A DNA stretch of 64,000 nucleotides from Thermasporomyces composti (GCF_003386795.1 NZ_QTUC01000001.1:3596001-3660000); one strand, 5' to 3'. Counted from the first letter of the stretch, positions 53,661 through 63,667 are shown. Numbers and translations are program-made. The notes: a model not told the origin generated them from the sequence alone.

Positions 53661-55325
53661 TCACGTCAAGCGCAGCCAAACGGCGGTGTTGCCGGGTAGC
53701 TGGTCGCGCGCGTCGCCCTCCAGCGGCCCGCTCGCCAAGGCGACCTCGGTGTGTGGCGGAAGCGGAACGGGGCGGTCGGTGAAGTTGACCACGCACCGGA
53801 AGCCGTCACCGCGGTCGAAGGCGAGCACACCGTCGGGCACTTCGTCGTACCAGGTGAGCGGCTGCTCGGCCAGGCCCGGCCACGACCGGCGCAAGCTGAT
53901 CGCCGACCGGTAGAGCTCGAGCATCGAGGTGTCGTCGCCGGTCTGGGCCTCGACGCTGAGCGTCTTCCACTCCGCCGGCTGCGGCAGCCACGGTGGCGCG
54001 GCACCGAATCCGAGGGCGGGTGACTCACCCGTCCACGGAAGTGGAACTCGACAGCCGTCCCGACCACGCCTCGTGCCGCCGGAACGCCTCCAGATCGGGT
54101 CCTGCAAGGCCTCGACCGGCAGGTCTTCCACCTCGGGCAGTCCGAGCTCCTCGCCTTGGTAGATGTAGGCGGACCCGGGGAGCCCGAGCATGAGGAGCGC
54201 GGCCGCCCTCGCCCGCCGCACGCCCAAAGCGACGTCACACGGCGTGGTCCCCGCGGGCTCGTGCTCCCGACCGGCTGGGCGTCCGTAGCGGGTGACGTGC
54301 CGGATGACGTCGTGGTTGGACAGCACCCAGGTCGTGGGTGCGCCGACGTCCGCCAGCATCCGCAGGTTGTGGTCGATGGTGGCCCGGAACTTCTCGGCGT
54401 CCCACGGGCACCGGAGCAGGTCGAAGTTGAACGCCGTGTGCAGCTCGTCGGGGCGCAGGTAGTGGGCGAGCCGGTTGGCTTCGGTGCGGACCCACGCCTC
54501 GGCGACGAAGATGCGCGGGCCCTGCGGAGTGTCGGCGTAGGAGTCGGCGACCTTGCGCCACGCGCGGTAGATCTCGTGGACGCCGTCGCGGTCCCAGTGT
54601 GGGTGGTCGGCGATCTCGGACTCGGCGAGCAGCTCTTCCTTGTCCCAGCCGATGTCGGGGAGGGCCGGGTGCTTGACCAGACCGTGTGCCACGTCGATCC
54701 GGAAGCCGTCCACACCGCGGTCGAACCAGAACCGCAGGATGTCCTCGAACTCGGCGCGGACCTCGGGGTTCTCCCAGTTCAGGTCAGGCTGCTCGGGCGC
54801 GAACAGGTGCAGGTACCACTCCTCGGGCACGCCCTCCTCGTCGCGAACCCGCGTCCAGGCCGGTCCACCGAAGACCGACCGCCAGTCGTTGGGTGGGAAG
54901 GCGCCGTCTGGGCCGCGTCCGGGCCGGAACCAGTACCGGGCCCGGGCCGGCGAGCCGGGCTCGGACGCCAAGGCTTCCCGGAACCAGGGGTGCTGGTCGG
55001 AGGTGTGGTTGGGAACGATGTCGAGGATGACGCGCAGACCGTGCTCGTGCGCCTCCTCGATCATCTGCTCGGCCTCGGCCAACGTGCCGAACTCGGGCGC
55101 GATGGCGCGGAAGTCGGCCACGTCGTAGCCGCCGTCGGCCATGGGCGAGACGTACCACGGCGTGATCCAGATGGCGTCGACGCCCAGCGCGGCGAGGTAG
55201 GGCAGCCGTGACCGAATACCGGCGATGTCGCCGATCCCATCGCCGTTCCCGTCAGCGAAGCTGCGGATGTAGATCTGGTAGATCACGGCCGTCCGCCACC
55301 ATGGGCTCGGCGTGTTCGCGCTCAT
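53661..55325 (-). CDS. GH13 alpha-glucosidase (oligo-1,6-glucosidase type)
   Basis: A 554-residue cytoplasmic GH13 enzyme that releases glucose from alpha-gluco-oligosaccharides. The conserved regions are ILDIVPNHTSD (100-110), GFRIDVAHG with nucleophile D211, FVAEAWV with acid/base E276, and LSNHDV with stabiliser D339. ADGNGDGIGDIAGIRSRLPY at the N-terminus is typical of the oligo-1,6-glucosidase/alpha-glucosidase subgroup. ATG 55325 is preferred to GTG 55334 because AGGAAGG lies eight bases before it. No signal peptide. Whether it prefers alpha-1,4 or alpha-1,6 links cannot be told. Confidence 0.93.
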   Translation of the reverse strand: MSANTPSPWWRTAVIYQIYIRSFADGNGDGIGDIAGIRSRLPYLAALGVDAIWITPWYVSPMADGGYDVADFRAIAPEFGTLAEAEQMIEEAHEHGLRVILDIVPNHTSDQHPWFREALASEPGSPARARYWFRPGRGPDGAFPPNDWRSVFGGPAWTRVRDEEGVPEEWYLHLFAPEQPDLNWENPEVRAEFEDILRFWFDRGVDGFRIDVAHGLVKHPALPDIGWDKEELLAESEIADHPHWDRDGVHEIYRAWRKVADSYADTPQGPRIFVAEAWVRTEANRLAHYLRPDELHTAFNFDLLRCPWDAEKFRATIDHNLRMLADVGAPTTWVLSNHDVIRHVTRYGRPAGREHEPAGTTPCDVALGVRRARAAALLMLGLPGSAYIYQGEELGLPEVEDLPVEALQDPIWRRSGGTRRGRDGCRVPLPWTGESPALGFGAAPPWLPQPAEWKTLSVEAQTGDDTSMLELYRSAISLRRSWPGLAEQPLTWYDEVPDGVLAFDRGDGFRCVVNFTDRPVPLPPHTEVALASGPLEGDARDQLPGNTAVWLRLT

Positions 55326-55503
55326 GAACGCCACCTTCCTGTCGGCATGAGCTCGCTCGTCTGGGCTGGGCGAGGCGCCACCATTGTGGTGGACGCTGTG
55401 TGGGAGGTGGGGTCGGGTGCGTCGACAGGTCGTCTGGTCGAACGAAGAGACGATCGTCGAAACAGCACGTCGACCACAAGGCGACGGGGCGTGAGGGCGG
55501 ACC

Positions 55504-55956
55504 TCAGCTCAGGAGGTTGGGACGCGACTCGTCGAACGTGTTGACCAGGGAGTGGGCGGCCATGACGAGGTAGTTCCACAGCCGCTCCTCGTGCTCGGGC
55601 GCGAGCTTGAGCTCATCGAGCGCCACACGCATGTGGTGGAGCCAGCGGTCGCGAGCATCCTCGTCGATCGGGAACGGTGCGTGACGCATCCGCAACCGTG
55701 GGTGTCCGCGCCGTTCCGAGTAGGTGGTGGGACCACCCCAGTACTGCTCGAGGAACATCCGCAGGCGGGTCTCAGCGCCACGCAGCGTCTTCCCCGGATA
55801 CATGGGTCGGAGCACGGGATCCTCGGCGACGCCCTCGTAGAAGCGCTGGACCAGCCGCCGGAAGGTCTCGTGTCCGCCGACGGCTTCGTAGAAGGTCTGC
55901 GGCTCCGTGCCGGCGCCGTCGGTCTGGGGTCCGGGAGAGTGTGTCTGCTCGCTCAT
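55504..55956 (-). CDS. glbO: Group II truncated haemoglobin (GlbO-like)
   Basis: A 150-residue 2-on-2 globin. The N-terminal [40 protein letters not shown] and [18 protein letters not shown] are hallmark actinobacterial GlbO segments. The proximal heme ligand is H92 in [10 protein letters not shown], and W105 occupies the G8 position typical of group II. A B10 tyrosine is at Y40. It binds oxygen or NO in the cytoplasm, and redox or NO defence is the usual suggestion. ATG 55956 gives the usual length; the in-frame upstream extension is not conserved-looking. Confidence 0.92.
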   Translation of the reverse strand: MSEQTHSPGPQTDGAGTEPQTFYEAVGGHETFRRLVQRFYEGVAEDPVLRPMYPGKTLRGAETRLRMFLEQYWGGPTTYSERRGHPRLRMRHAPFPIDEDARDRWLHHMRVALDELKLAPEHEERLWNYLVMAAHSLVNTFDESRPNLLS

Positions 55957-56114
55957 CGCCGTCCATTGTGCAACTGGCCGCAAGGCCGGGTGACCGACGT
56001 GTCCGGCGACCGGACGGCCGGAAGGACGTCGCGCTCCCAGATGGACCGATCGCCGCGGGTCGGCCAGGTCCGACATGCCTCGGATGAGGGAGCCAGGCTC
56101 CGGCTGCGCCGACG

Positions 56115-57131
56115 CTAGCCGGACACAGAACCCGCCTCGGCCGCCTTGGTCGGTCGGGCCATGCGCAGGTGGCAGGCGACGACGTGCTGGTGGGGGTCAG
56201 CGGGGAGGACCGGCAGCGGCGTCCGTCGACACGCGTCCGCGACCCCGGCCGCGGCCGCCCCTCCGGAGGCGAGCTCGGGACAGCGCGGGTGGAAGCGACA
56301 TCCAGCCGGGATGCGCGTGGCGTCCGGCGGCTCGCCCGAGAGCACGACAGGCTCGGACACGGGGGAGTCCGGCAGGACCGACACCAGCGCCCGTGTGTAG
56401 GGATGCTGGGGGTCGGTGAGCACCCGCTCGGTCGGTCCCGACTCGACGATCCGGCCGAGGTACATGACGGCGAGCCGGTCCGCAATGCTCCACGCCAGCC
56501 CGAGGTCGTGCGTGACGACGAGCGCCGCGAGCCCGAACTGCTCCCGGAGCCGAAGCAGCAGGGCGAGGATCTCACCGCGGACAGACGCGTCCAAGGAGGC
56601 GACCGGCTCGTCGGCAATGAGCACCTTCGGCTCGAGGACCAGTGCCCCCGCGATGACGACCCGCTGGCGCTGACCACCGGACAGCTCGTGAGGGTAGGCC
56701 AGGAAGAACCGCTCGGGTGGTCGCAAGCCGCAGTGGGCGAGCGCTTCCGCCACTCGGTCGCGCTCGTTGTCGGTGATGCCGTGGATGCGCAGGCCCTCCG
56801 CGACCGCCTCGTAGACCGTGTGTCGGGGGTTCAAGGCACCGGTGGGGTCCTGCAGGATCAGCTGGACCGCCCGACGGTACGCCTTGAGCCCGGACGAGGT
56901 CGAGGCCAGCGGCTCGCCGGCGTAGGTGATCGTGCCGGATGTCGGCTTGACCAGCCCGAGCAGTGCCCGGGCGAGCGTCGTCTTCCCACACCCGGACTCG
57001 CCCGCCAACGCCAGCACCTCGCCGGGCGCCAAGTCAAGGTCGACACCGTCGACCGCACGAGCGCGTCGGCCGCCGCGCAAGCGGAAGTCGACGGTGAGCC
57101 CGCGGGCCGACAGGATCGGTTGCTCGGTCAT
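56115..57131 (-). CDS. ABC importer ATPase, DppF-like (second importer)
   Basis: A 338-residue ATPase. Walker [11 protein letters not shown]-loop [13 protein letters not shown], signature [15 protein letters not shown] and Walker [14 protein letters not shown] are intact. The C-terminal oligopeptide domain carries [11 protein letters not shown]. Its ATG (57131) overlaps the stop of the DppD gene by four bases. It is the last gene of the five-gene importer operon running from 61978. Confidence 0.93.
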   Translation of the reverse strand: MTEQPILSARGLTVDFRLRGGRRARAVDGVDLDLAPGEVLALAGESGCGKTTLARALLGLVKPTSGTITYAGEPLASTSSGLKAYRRAVQLILQDPTGALNPRHTVYEAVAEGLRIHGITDNERDRVAEALAHCGLRPPERFFLAYPHELSGGQRQRVVIAGALVLEPKVLIADEPVASLDASVRGEILALLLRLREQFGLAALVVTHDLGLAWSIADRLAVMYLGRIVESGPTERVLTDPQHPYTRALVSVLPDSPVSEPVVLSGEPPDATRIPAGCRFHPRCPELASGGAAAAGVADACRRTPLPVLPADPHQHVVACHLRMARPTKAAEAGSVSG

Positions 57132-58111
57132 GACGCCTCCCTCGACGAACCGGCTGGCAGGACACGGACACACGAGGCGACACGGTCCGGGCCCGCCGGC
57201 CACAGCTCCACGTCGGTCGTGGCGCACTCCGGTCGGGCGAGAGGACACCGGGGATGGAAGGCACACCCGGACGGAACGGCGGCGGGATCCGGTGGGTCGC
57301 CGCCGAGCCCACGAGGACGTCCGCGGGCGGCCGGGTCGCCGATCTTGGGGAAGGCGGCCGCAAGGGCTCCCGAGTACGGGTGTCGTGGATCGCCGAACAG
57401 CTCCTGGGCCGGTCCCATCTCGACGACTCGACCCGCGTACATGACCGCGAGGCGGCGACAGGTGGACGACAGGATCGACAGGTCGTGACTGATCATGAGG
57501 AGCGCGATGCCGCGCTCCGCGACCAGGCTGGTGATGAGGTCGAGGACCTGGGCCTGGATCATCACGTCGAGCGCCGTCGTGGCCTCGTCCGCGACGATCA
57601 GCCGCGGGGAGCAGGCCAGCGCCATCGCGATCATGACCCGCTGTCGCTGCCCACCGGAGAGCTCGTGGGGGTAGCTGCGCGCCCGCCACGCCGGCAGACC
57701 GACCTGGGTGAGGAGCTCCTCGGCGCGGGCGAGCGCCTCGGACTCGCGCACCCGCTCGTGCAGCATGATCGGCTCGGCGATTTGACGCCCGACCCGGTGG
57801 ACGGGGTTGAGGGCGTGCATGGCGCCCTGGAAGACGATGGACGCGCCGGCCCAGCGGACCGCGCGGAGCTTGCCCCACGACATGGTGAGGACGTCCTCGC
57901 CGTCGAGCAGGATCTGCCCGGTGATGGTGGCGGTCCGGGGGAGGAGCCGCAGCAGCGCCAGCGCCAGCGTTGACTTGCCGCAGCCGGACTCCCCGGCGAT
58001 CCCCAATGTCTCACCCGCGTCGAGGGTCAGGTCGACGCCGCGGACAGCGGGCACGGGGCCGCGCGCGGACTGGTACGTGACCCGCAGATCTCGAACGTCC
58101 AGCAGGGGCAT
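57128..58111 (-). CDS. ABC importer ATPase, DppD-like (second importer)
   Basis: A 327-residue ATPase with Walker [11 protein letters not shown]-loop VFQGAMHALNPVH, signature [15 protein letters not shown] and Walker B LIVADEATTALDV. The C-terminal region has SGCAFHPRCPLARPEC. Walker B reads DEAT where the partner subunits have DEPT, a tolerated variant. ATG 58111 is four bases from the end of the DppC gene. Coupled to DppF by an ATGA overlap. Confidence 0.92.
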   Translation of the reverse strand: MPLLDVRDLRVTYQSARGPVPAVRGVDLTLDAGETLGIAGESGCGKSTLALALLRLLPRTATITGQILLDGEDVLTMSWGKLRAVRWAGASIVFQGAMHALNPVHRVGRQIAEPIMLHERVRESEALARAEELLTQVGLPAWRARSYPHELSGGQRQRVMIAMALACSPRLIVADEATTALDVMIQAQVLDLITSLVAERGIALLMISHDLSILSSTCRRLAVMYAGRVVEMGPAQELFGDPRHPYSGALAAAFPKIGDPAARGRPRGLGGDPPDPAAVPSGCAFHPRCPLARPECATTDVELWPAGPDRVASCVRVLPAGSSREAS

Positions 58112-58115
58112 CGCG

Positions 58116-59102
58116 TCACCGACCTCGCAGCCGAGGGTTGAACACAGCCTCCAGGGCTCGGCCGCACAGTGTGAAGCAGAGCACCACGACGAGGATCGCC
58201 AGACCGGGCGTGAGCAGGTACCACCACGCGCCATAGGTCACCGCGCCCGACGCGTTGGCCCGGCTGAGCATCCCACCCCACGAGACACGCGCGGGGTCGC
58301 CGAGGCCGAGGAAGGACAAGGTGGCCTCGGCCAGGACGGCACTGGCCACCTCGAGCGTGGTGCTGGCGAGCACGAGCGGCATGACGTTCGGCAGCACGTG
58401 GCGGGTCATCTGGTGCCAGTGGCCGGCGCCGAGCGCCCGCGCGCGTTCGAGATACGGGCGGGCCTCGACGGCGAGCGTCTGGGCGCGGATCAACCGTGCC
58501 GTTCCGGCCCACGACGTGACACCGATGGCGACGACGATGGTCACGATGGTGGGTCCGAGCAGCGCGGCGAGCGCGATCGCGAGCACCAGGCGGGGGAGGA
58601 CGATGAACCAGTCCGTCACGCGCATGAGCACGCTGGAGACCCAGCCGCCGAAGTGGCCGGCCGTGATGCCGACCAGCGTCCCGATGCCGATCGCGAGCAG
58701 GGTGGCGGTCACGCCGACCAACAGTGAGACGCGAGCCCCCCAGAGCGTGAGCAGCGCCACCGACCGGCCCGTCTCGTCGGTGCCGAGGAAGAACTCACCC
58801 GCCTCGCCCGGACCCCACGGCCACCAGCTCGGAGGTTCCAGCCGCTTCCCGGGCGCCCGAGTGACGTCGAGGCCGCTGGCGTCGGTGATGAGGGGTGCGG
58901 CGAGGGCGGCCACGACGATGAGGGCGAGACCGACGAGCCCGACGACGCCGGCGCGCTGTTGCCGGTAGTCCCTCCAGAAACGGGCCAATGCCGCCCGGCG
59001 GCGTTGCCAGACCACCGCGCGCGTGGACGTCAAGCGGCTCGGCTCCTCCGGCGAGGTGTCCGGGGACGTGGGTGGGGGTGTTCCGGTCGTCGACGCGGTC
59101 AT
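58116..59102 (-). CDS. ABC importer permease, DppC-like (second importer)
   Basis: A 328-residue permease. The N-terminal cytoplasmic tail is long and Thr/Pro-rich. FFLGTDETGRSVALLTLWGA is the OppC domain motif, ERARALGAGHWHQMTRHVLP the EAA loop, and AEATLSFLGLGDPARVSWGG the C-terminal motif. ATG 59102 overlaps the DppB stop (ATGA). Confidence 0.93.
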   Translation of the reverse strand: MTASTTGTPPPTSPDTSPEEPSRLTSTRAVVWQRRRAALARFWRDYRQQRAGVVGLVGLALIVVAALAAPLITDASGLDVTRAPGKRLEPPSWWPWGPGEAGEFFLGTDETGRSVALLTLWGARVSLLVGVTATLLAIGIGTLVGITAGHFGGWVSSVLMRVTDWFIVLPRLVLAIALAALLGPTIVTIVVAIGVTSWAGTARLIRAQTLAVEARPYLERARALGAGHWHQMTRHVLPNVMPLVLASTTLEVASAVLAEATLSFLGLGDPARVSWGGMLSRANASGAVTYGAWWYLLTPGLAILVVVLCFTLCGRALEAVFNPRLRGR

Positions 59103-60142
59103 GACTGGCGCACCCTCGGGTCGAGGAATCGGTAGACGATGTCGGCGGCGGTGTTGGCGAGGATCACGGCGGTGGAGAAGAACACGAAAGTGCCCTGCAG
59201 CAGGGGCAGGTCCGGGATCTTCAGCGCCTCGTACGCCAGCAGGCCAAGTCCGGGCCAGCTGAAGACCGTCTCGGTGAGAATCGCACCACCGACCACGCCC
59301 CCCAGGTGGAGGAAGAGCAACGTGACGGTGGGCAACAAGGCGTTCGGGACGGCGTGCCGGCGGCGTACCAGGTCGTCGCGGAGTCCCTTGGCCCGCGCCG
59401 TCGTCAGGTAGTCGTTGCCCATCTCGTCGAGGATGGACGAGCGCATCACCAGCACGTACTGCGCGTAGATCACCGCGGTCATCGTGACCGCCGGCAGCAC
59501 GAGGTGGTGGAGGGTGTCGAGCGTCTGCGGCCAGAATCCCGGAGGCGTGCGCGGCGACACCATGCCGTTGATGGGGAACAGCCCCAGGAAGCGGCCGAAG
59601 ACCATGACGACGATGAGGCCGAGCCAGAACGTGGGCGCCGACCAGAGGGTCAAGGCCACTCCGACGTGGAGGCGGTCGTAGCGGCTGCCCTGCCGCCAGC
59701 CCGCCTTGGTGCCGATCCACAGGCCCAGCGAGGCGGACAGCACCAGCGCGGTGCCGGTGAGCAGGACCGTGGGGCCGAGACGCTCCAGGATCAGCTCCAT
59801 GACCGGTCGCTGGTACTGGTAGGACTCGCCGAGGTCACCGGTGAGGACGCCGGTGAGGTAGTCGGCGAACTGCACAGGGAGCGGTCGGTCGAGCCCGAGC
59901 CTCTCCCGCAGGGCGGCGCGCTCCTCCGGCGTGGTCGGGATCTCGCGGGTCAGGGCGTCGACCGGGTCGCCGCCCAGGATGCGGAAGAGGAAGAAGGCCG
60001 AGAAGACCACCATGAACAGCGAGATCGCGGCGCCACCGAGCTTGGTCAGCAGGTAGCGGCCGAAGCCAGACCCCGACCGCTCGGGTGGTTCGCTGGTGGC
60101 CGAGCCCTCCGACCCGGCCACCAGCGAGGATTCGACCGTCAT
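59099..60142 (-). CDS. ABC importer permease, DppB-like (second importer)
   Basis: A 347-residue six-helix permease with a 25-residue polar N-terminal extension. Markers are FRILGGDPVDALTREIPTTP, LGLDRPLPVQFADYLTGVL and the EAA loop LDEMGNDYLTTARAKGLRDD, and it ends IVYRFLDPRVRQS. It starts six bases after the binding-protein gene and overlaps the DppC gene. Confidence 0.93.
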   Translation of the reverse strand: MTVESSLVAGSEGSATSEPPERSGSGFGRYLLTKLGGAAISLFMVVFSAFFLFRILGGDPVDALTREIPTTPEERAALRERLGLDRPLPVQFADYLTGVLTGDLGESYQYQRPVMELILERLGPTVLLTGTALVLSASLGLWIGTKAGWRQGSRYDRLHVGVALTLWSAPTFWLGLIVVMVFGRFLGLFPINGMVSPRTPPGFWPQTLDTLHHLVLPAVTMTAVIYAQYVLVMRSSILDEMGNDYLTTARAKGLRDDLVRRRHAVPNALLPTVTLLFLHLGGVVGGAILTETVFSWPGLGLLAYEALKIPDLPLLQGTFVFFSTAVILANTAADIVYRFLDPRVRQS

Positions 60143-60148
60143 CGGGCG

Positions 60149-61978
60149 CTACTCCCGCTCATCGGCGGTCTGGCGACGGCGGATGGCCACGAGCACGGCC
60201 GCCGCGGCCACGACGAGCACCGCAGCGCCGCCACCGAGGACGAGACCGATGCGGGAGCCGCCAGCGCTCTCCTCCTGCGTCTCGACCACGGGCGTGGCGG
60301 AGAGGAAGGCCCAGTGGCCTTGCTGGCCTGAGATCATGCCGCGCTCGGCGGGCTGCTTGACGAAGCCCGTCCAGCGGTCGCTGCGGTAGGCCTCGAGCTG
60401 GTCGGCGTAGACGAGCGTGATCACCGGCGCCTCGGTGTAGAGGATCTTCTGCATCTCGGCGATCAGCTCGGCTCGCTTCGTCAGGTCGGTCTCGAGCTTC
60501 TGCTGCTCGTGCAGCTCGTCGAAGCGCTCGTTGCAGTAGAAGGTGTCGGTGTTCCGCTCGGTCCCGCTGGTGTCGCTCGGCAGCGCGTCGCAGGTGTAGA
60601 GCGAGAGGATGCTGGTCGGGTCGGGCCCGACGCCCCAGCCGGAGAAGATGACGTCGAACTTCCCGGCGTACAGCATGTCGTTGAGCTTGGTGGAGTCGGT
60701 GCTCTGGACCTTGATGTCGATGCCGAGCTCCTTCCACCAGCCCTTCAGGTACTGCGCGATCGTCGCGTACTGGGGGTTGTCGGCGTGGTGGAGCAGCCGG
60801 AACGACAGCGGCCGACCGCTCTTCGGGTCGACGCGGATGCCGTCCGGACCCTTGCGGTAGCCGGCCTCGTCGAGGATCTGGTTGCCCTTCGCGATGTCGA
60901 ACTCGACCTTCTCGGGACCCTCGGGCTCCCAGAAGTAGTTGGAGAAGATCCGCGGGATGTAGCTGACGCCTGGTGTGGCCATCCCGTCGTAGACCTTCTC
61001 GATGATCTCCTCGCGGTTGACGGCGTGGTGCATGGCCTGGCGCACCCGGACGTCCTTCAGGGCGGGGTGGCCGTCGCCGAAGGGCTTGCCGTCCCGGGTC
61101 TGCGCGCCGACGTTGAACGTGATGGAGCTCGTCCGGCGGTTCTGCGCCTGGTTGCGGGTGATCCCCTTCTGGCCCTCCAAGCCACGGTACTGCGCGGGCG
61201 TCAGGCCGCTGACCAGGTCGACCGACCCGTTGATGAGGGCCTGCACCGCCGCGTCAGGCGTCTTGTAGTAGCGGAAGATCAGCTCGTCGTACTTCGGAGC
61301 CCCGCCCCAGTAGTCCTTGTTGGCCTTGAGCCGGATGAACTGGTCGGTCTTGAACTCCACGACCTGGAACGGGCCGGACCCGACGAGCGGGAAGTCGAAG
61401 TTCTTGTACTCGCCGAGGTTGTCGATCTTCTCCCAGATGTGCTTGGGGACGATCGGGTTGTCGAGCGCCAGCATCTGGTTGGTCGGCTCTTTGAGCTTGA
61501 TGACCAGGGTGTAGTCGTCCGGCGCGTCGACGCTCTCGAACTTCTCGACGAGGTCCGCCGAGGAGGCCCGCGCGGCCTCGTCGGTCATCATCAGGTTGAA
61601 GGTGAACTCCGCGTCGCGCGCGGTGAGCGGCGTGCCGTCGGAGAACTTGACGCCCTTCCGGATCTTGTAGGTCCACGTCAGCCGGTCCGGCGATTCCTCC
61701 CAGCTCGTCGCCAGGCCCGGGACCGGGCTGTAGTCCTCGGCGCTCCAGTCGATGAGCGAGTCGTAGGTCAGCCCGGAGATCGTGTAGCCGATCGCGAAGA
61801 AGGACAGGAAGGGGTTGAACGTGTCGACGGACTGGCTGACCGCCACGACCAGCTGGGTCGGCTGCTCGTCGGCCGTCTGGTCGGCGTACGCGGCGTTGGA
61901 TGACGCGAGGCCGGCCACACAGGCGAGTGCCGCCAGACCGGCCGTGACGCGTCGCCACCGACGTGGTGCGATCGGCAT
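60149..61978 (-). CDS. Family-5 solute-binding protein with C-terminal membrane anchor
   Basis: A 609-residue SBP_bac_5 protein with a Sec signal peptide ending near SNAAYA and no lipobox cysteine. The core has GVKFSDGTPLTARDAEFTFN, VRVRQAMHHAVNREEIIEKV and FDVIFSGWGVGPDPTSIL. After the domain a short linker leads to a hydrophobic helix (RIGLVLGGGAAVLVVAAAAV) and a basic tail RRRQTADERE, so it is held in the membrane by its C-terminus and not by lipid. It heads the complete importer operon. Peptides or oligosaccharides are both possible ligands; nearby glycosidases favour the latter, as inference. Confidence 0.92.
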   Translation of the reverse strand: MPIAPRRWRRVTAGLAALACVAGLASSNAAYADQTADEQPTQLVVAVSQSVDTFNPFLSFFAIGYTISGLTYDSLIDWSAEDYSPVPGLATSWEESPDRLTWTYKIRKGVKFSDGTPLTARDAEFTFNLMMTDEAARASSADLVEKFESVDAPDDYTLVIKLKEPTNQMLALDNPIVPKHIWEKIDNLGEYKNFDFPLVGSGPFQVVEFKTDQFIRLKANKDYWGGAPKYDELIFRYYKTPDAAVQALINGSVDLVSGLTPAQYRGLEGQKGITRNQAQNRRTSSITFNVGAQTRDGKPFGDGHPALKDVRVRQAMHHAVNREEIIEKVYDGMATPGVSYIPRIFSNYFWEPEGPEKVEFDIAKGNQILDEAGYRKGPDGIRVDPKSGRPLSFRLLHHADNPQYATIAQYLKGWWKELGIDIKVQSTDSTKLNDMLYAGKFDVIFSGWGVGPDPTSILSLYTCDALPSDTSGTERNTDTFYCNERFDELHEQQKLETDLTKRAELIAEMQKILYTEAPVITLVYADQLEAYRSDRWTGFVKQPAERGMISGQQGHWAFLSATPVVETQEESAGGSRIGLVLGGGAAVLVVAAAAVLVAIRRRQTADERE

Positions 61979-62281
61979 CTGGCACTCCTCAGAGGTGGAT
62001 GAAACTTTCTGCCGAAGAGGGCAGATCGTTGGTAAGTGAGGGCGATCGTGCCGCCGGTCCTGCCCACGGTCAAGACCTTCGGCGCAACAGTCACGGTGCT
62101 GTAACCCACACGAGTCGAGACCTCACTGGGGACGACAAGGCTCGGCACGCCGGTCGACGGCTCGTCGTCGCCTCGATCACCGGAGAGGGCAGGATGGACG
62201 AGTGCCTCGTTCACGGTCGACGCCTCAGCGAGCAGCCGGGATGAGGACCGTTAGTCGCTGATCCGCACGAAGGAGATGCCT
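61979..62281. other. Divergent intergenic region between importer operon and OsmC gene
   Basis: No gene is seen. A small inverted repeat TCTGCC-N6-GGCAGA (62008-62025) lies about 30 bases before the binding-protein start and could be an operator. Ribosome-binding sites are clear for both genes (GAGGAG on the minus strand, AAGGAG at 62270-62275). Confidence 0.4.
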
Positions 62282-62707
62282 ATGGCCACCACACGCACGG
62301 CGAACGCGCATTGGGAGGGTTCCCTCATGGAGGGGTCCGGCCGGGTCTCGCTCGACTCCTCCGGCCTTGGGACCTACGACGTCACGTGGCCATCGCGCGC
62401 GGAGCAGCCGGATGGGCGCACCAGCCCCGAAGAGCTCATCGCCGCGGCTCACGCCACCTGCTACTCGATGGCGCTCTCCCACGGGCTGGCCCAGGCCGGC
62501 AACCCACCGAGCAGCGTCGACACCAAGGCCGAGGTGACGTTCCAACCAGGTGAGGGGATCACCGGGATCCATCTCACGGTGCGCGCCAGCGTGCCGGGAC
62601 TCGACGCCGAGGCCTTCGCGCGGGCGGCGGAGAACGCCAAGGCCAACTGCCCCGTCTCCAAGGCGCTCGCGGGCACGAAGATCACCCTCGACGCCGCCCT
62701 GGTCTGA
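62282..62707 (+). CDS. OsmC-family peroxiredoxin-like protein
   Basis: A 141-residue OsmC/Ohr-fold protein with the two conserved cysteines C60 (AAHATCYSMALSHGL) and C123 (KANCPVSKALAG), which form the peroxidatic and resolving pair in OsmC. The N-terminal ANAHWEGSLMEGSGRVSLDS and the TSPEELIAAAHATC helix place it in the OsmC and not the Ohr branch. It reduces organic hydroperoxides. ATG 62282 fits the AAGGAG spacing better than ATG 62276. Confidence 0.92.
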   Translation: MATTRTANAHWEGSLMEGSGRVSLDSSGLGTYDVTWPSRAEQPDGRTSPEELIAAAHATCYSMALSHGLAQAGNPPSSVDTKAEVTFQPGEGITGIHLTVRASVPGLDAEAFARAAENAKANCPVSKALAGTKITLDAALV

Positions 62708-62718
62708 GGCTGGCCGGC

Positions 62719-62758
62719 CGCCGTGTCCGGTGCCGTCAGCGTGGCACCGGACACGGCG
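62719..62758. terminator. Bidirectional hairpin terminator
   Basis: Perfect 16-bp inverted repeat CGCCGTGTCCGGTGCC / GGCACCGGACACGGCG with an eight-base loop between the convergent OsmC-family and MscS genes. Confidence 0.85.
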
Positions 62759-62764
62759 CTCGTC

Positions 62765-63667
62765 TCACGCCGGCACCCGGACGCCCTCGGCGTCGAAGGC
62801 CTTCTTCAGCCGCGAGCGCAGCTCCCGCTGGATGCCGAACTGCTCGTTGGGCAGGCACTTGCCCTCGATCCGAATCGTGATCGACTGCCCGGTCACCTCT
62901 TCGACGCCGACGACGTGGGGCGTCTCGAGGATCTTGTCCTTCCACTGGTCGCTCGCCGCGATCTCGCGGGCCTGCTGGTCGACGAGCCGCTCGACGCGGT
63001 GGATGTCCTCGTCGTAGGCGACCGCGATGTCGAGCACGAGCGCGGACCATCCCTGGCTCTTGTTGCCGACCCGCAGGATCTCGCCGTTGCGGATGTGCCA
63101 GAGCACTCCGTCGCTGTCACGCACCCGCGTCACTCGCAGGCCCACGCTCTCCACCGTGCCGACGGCGACGTCGAGGTCCACGACGTCACCGACGCCGTAC
63201 TGGTCCTCCAGCAGCATGAAGATGCCGGCGAGGAAGTCCTTGACGAGGCTCTGGGCGCCGAAGCCGATCGCGATACCGGCGACACCGGCGCTGGCGAGCA
63301 GTGGCGCGAGCGAGTACCCGAGCTCGTCGAGGATCATGAGGACCACGACGACCCCGACGAGCGCGGTCGTGGCGCTCTTGAAGAGGGAGCCGAGTGCCTG
63401 AGCGCGCTGCGCGCGGCGCTCCTGCTGGAGCGTGGGGCGCTCCCGGGCGTCGTCACCCCGCCGGTCTCCGCGAAGCGGTTTCGGCAGGGTGAGGCCAACC
63501 GCTCGAGTGACGAGCCGGTCGATCAGCCGGTGCGCCAGATGCCGCAGGACGAGTCCGACCCCGACGAGCAGGGCGACTCGCAGCAGGATCCTGGCCGGGG
63601 TCTCCGCGGCTTCGACGACCTGGCTCCAGGTGAGGGCGACCAGAAGGTCAGGATGCGGCTTGATCAT
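62765..63667 (-). CDS. Small-conductance mechanosensitive channel (MscS family)
   Basis: A 300-residue MscS-type channel that releases solutes when membrane tension rises. An N-terminal hydrophobic helix (RILLRVALLVGVGLVLRHLA) and a charged loop lead to the pore region with VVVVLMILDELGYSLAPLLA, then SAGVAGIAIGFGAQSLVKDF (pore helix) and FMLLEDQYGVGDVVDL (start of the beta domain). The C-terminal domain ends KKAFDAEGVRVPA. The organisation fits the short MscS group without extra domains. Confidence 0.93.
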   Translation of the reverse strand: MIKPHPDLLVALTWSQVVEAAETPARILLRVALLVGVGLVLRHLAHRLIDRLVTRAVGLTLPKPLRGDRRGDDARERPTLQQERRAQRAQALGSLFKSATTALVGVVVVLMILDELGYSLAPLLASAGVAGIAIGFGAQSLVKDFLAGIFMLLEDQYGVGDVVDLDVAVGTVESVGLRVTRVRDSDGVLWHIRNGEILRVGNKSQGWSALVLDIAVAYDEDIHRVERLVDQQAREIAASDQWKDKILETPHVVGVEEVTGQSITIRIEGKCLPNEQFGIQRELRSRLKKAFDAEGVRVPA

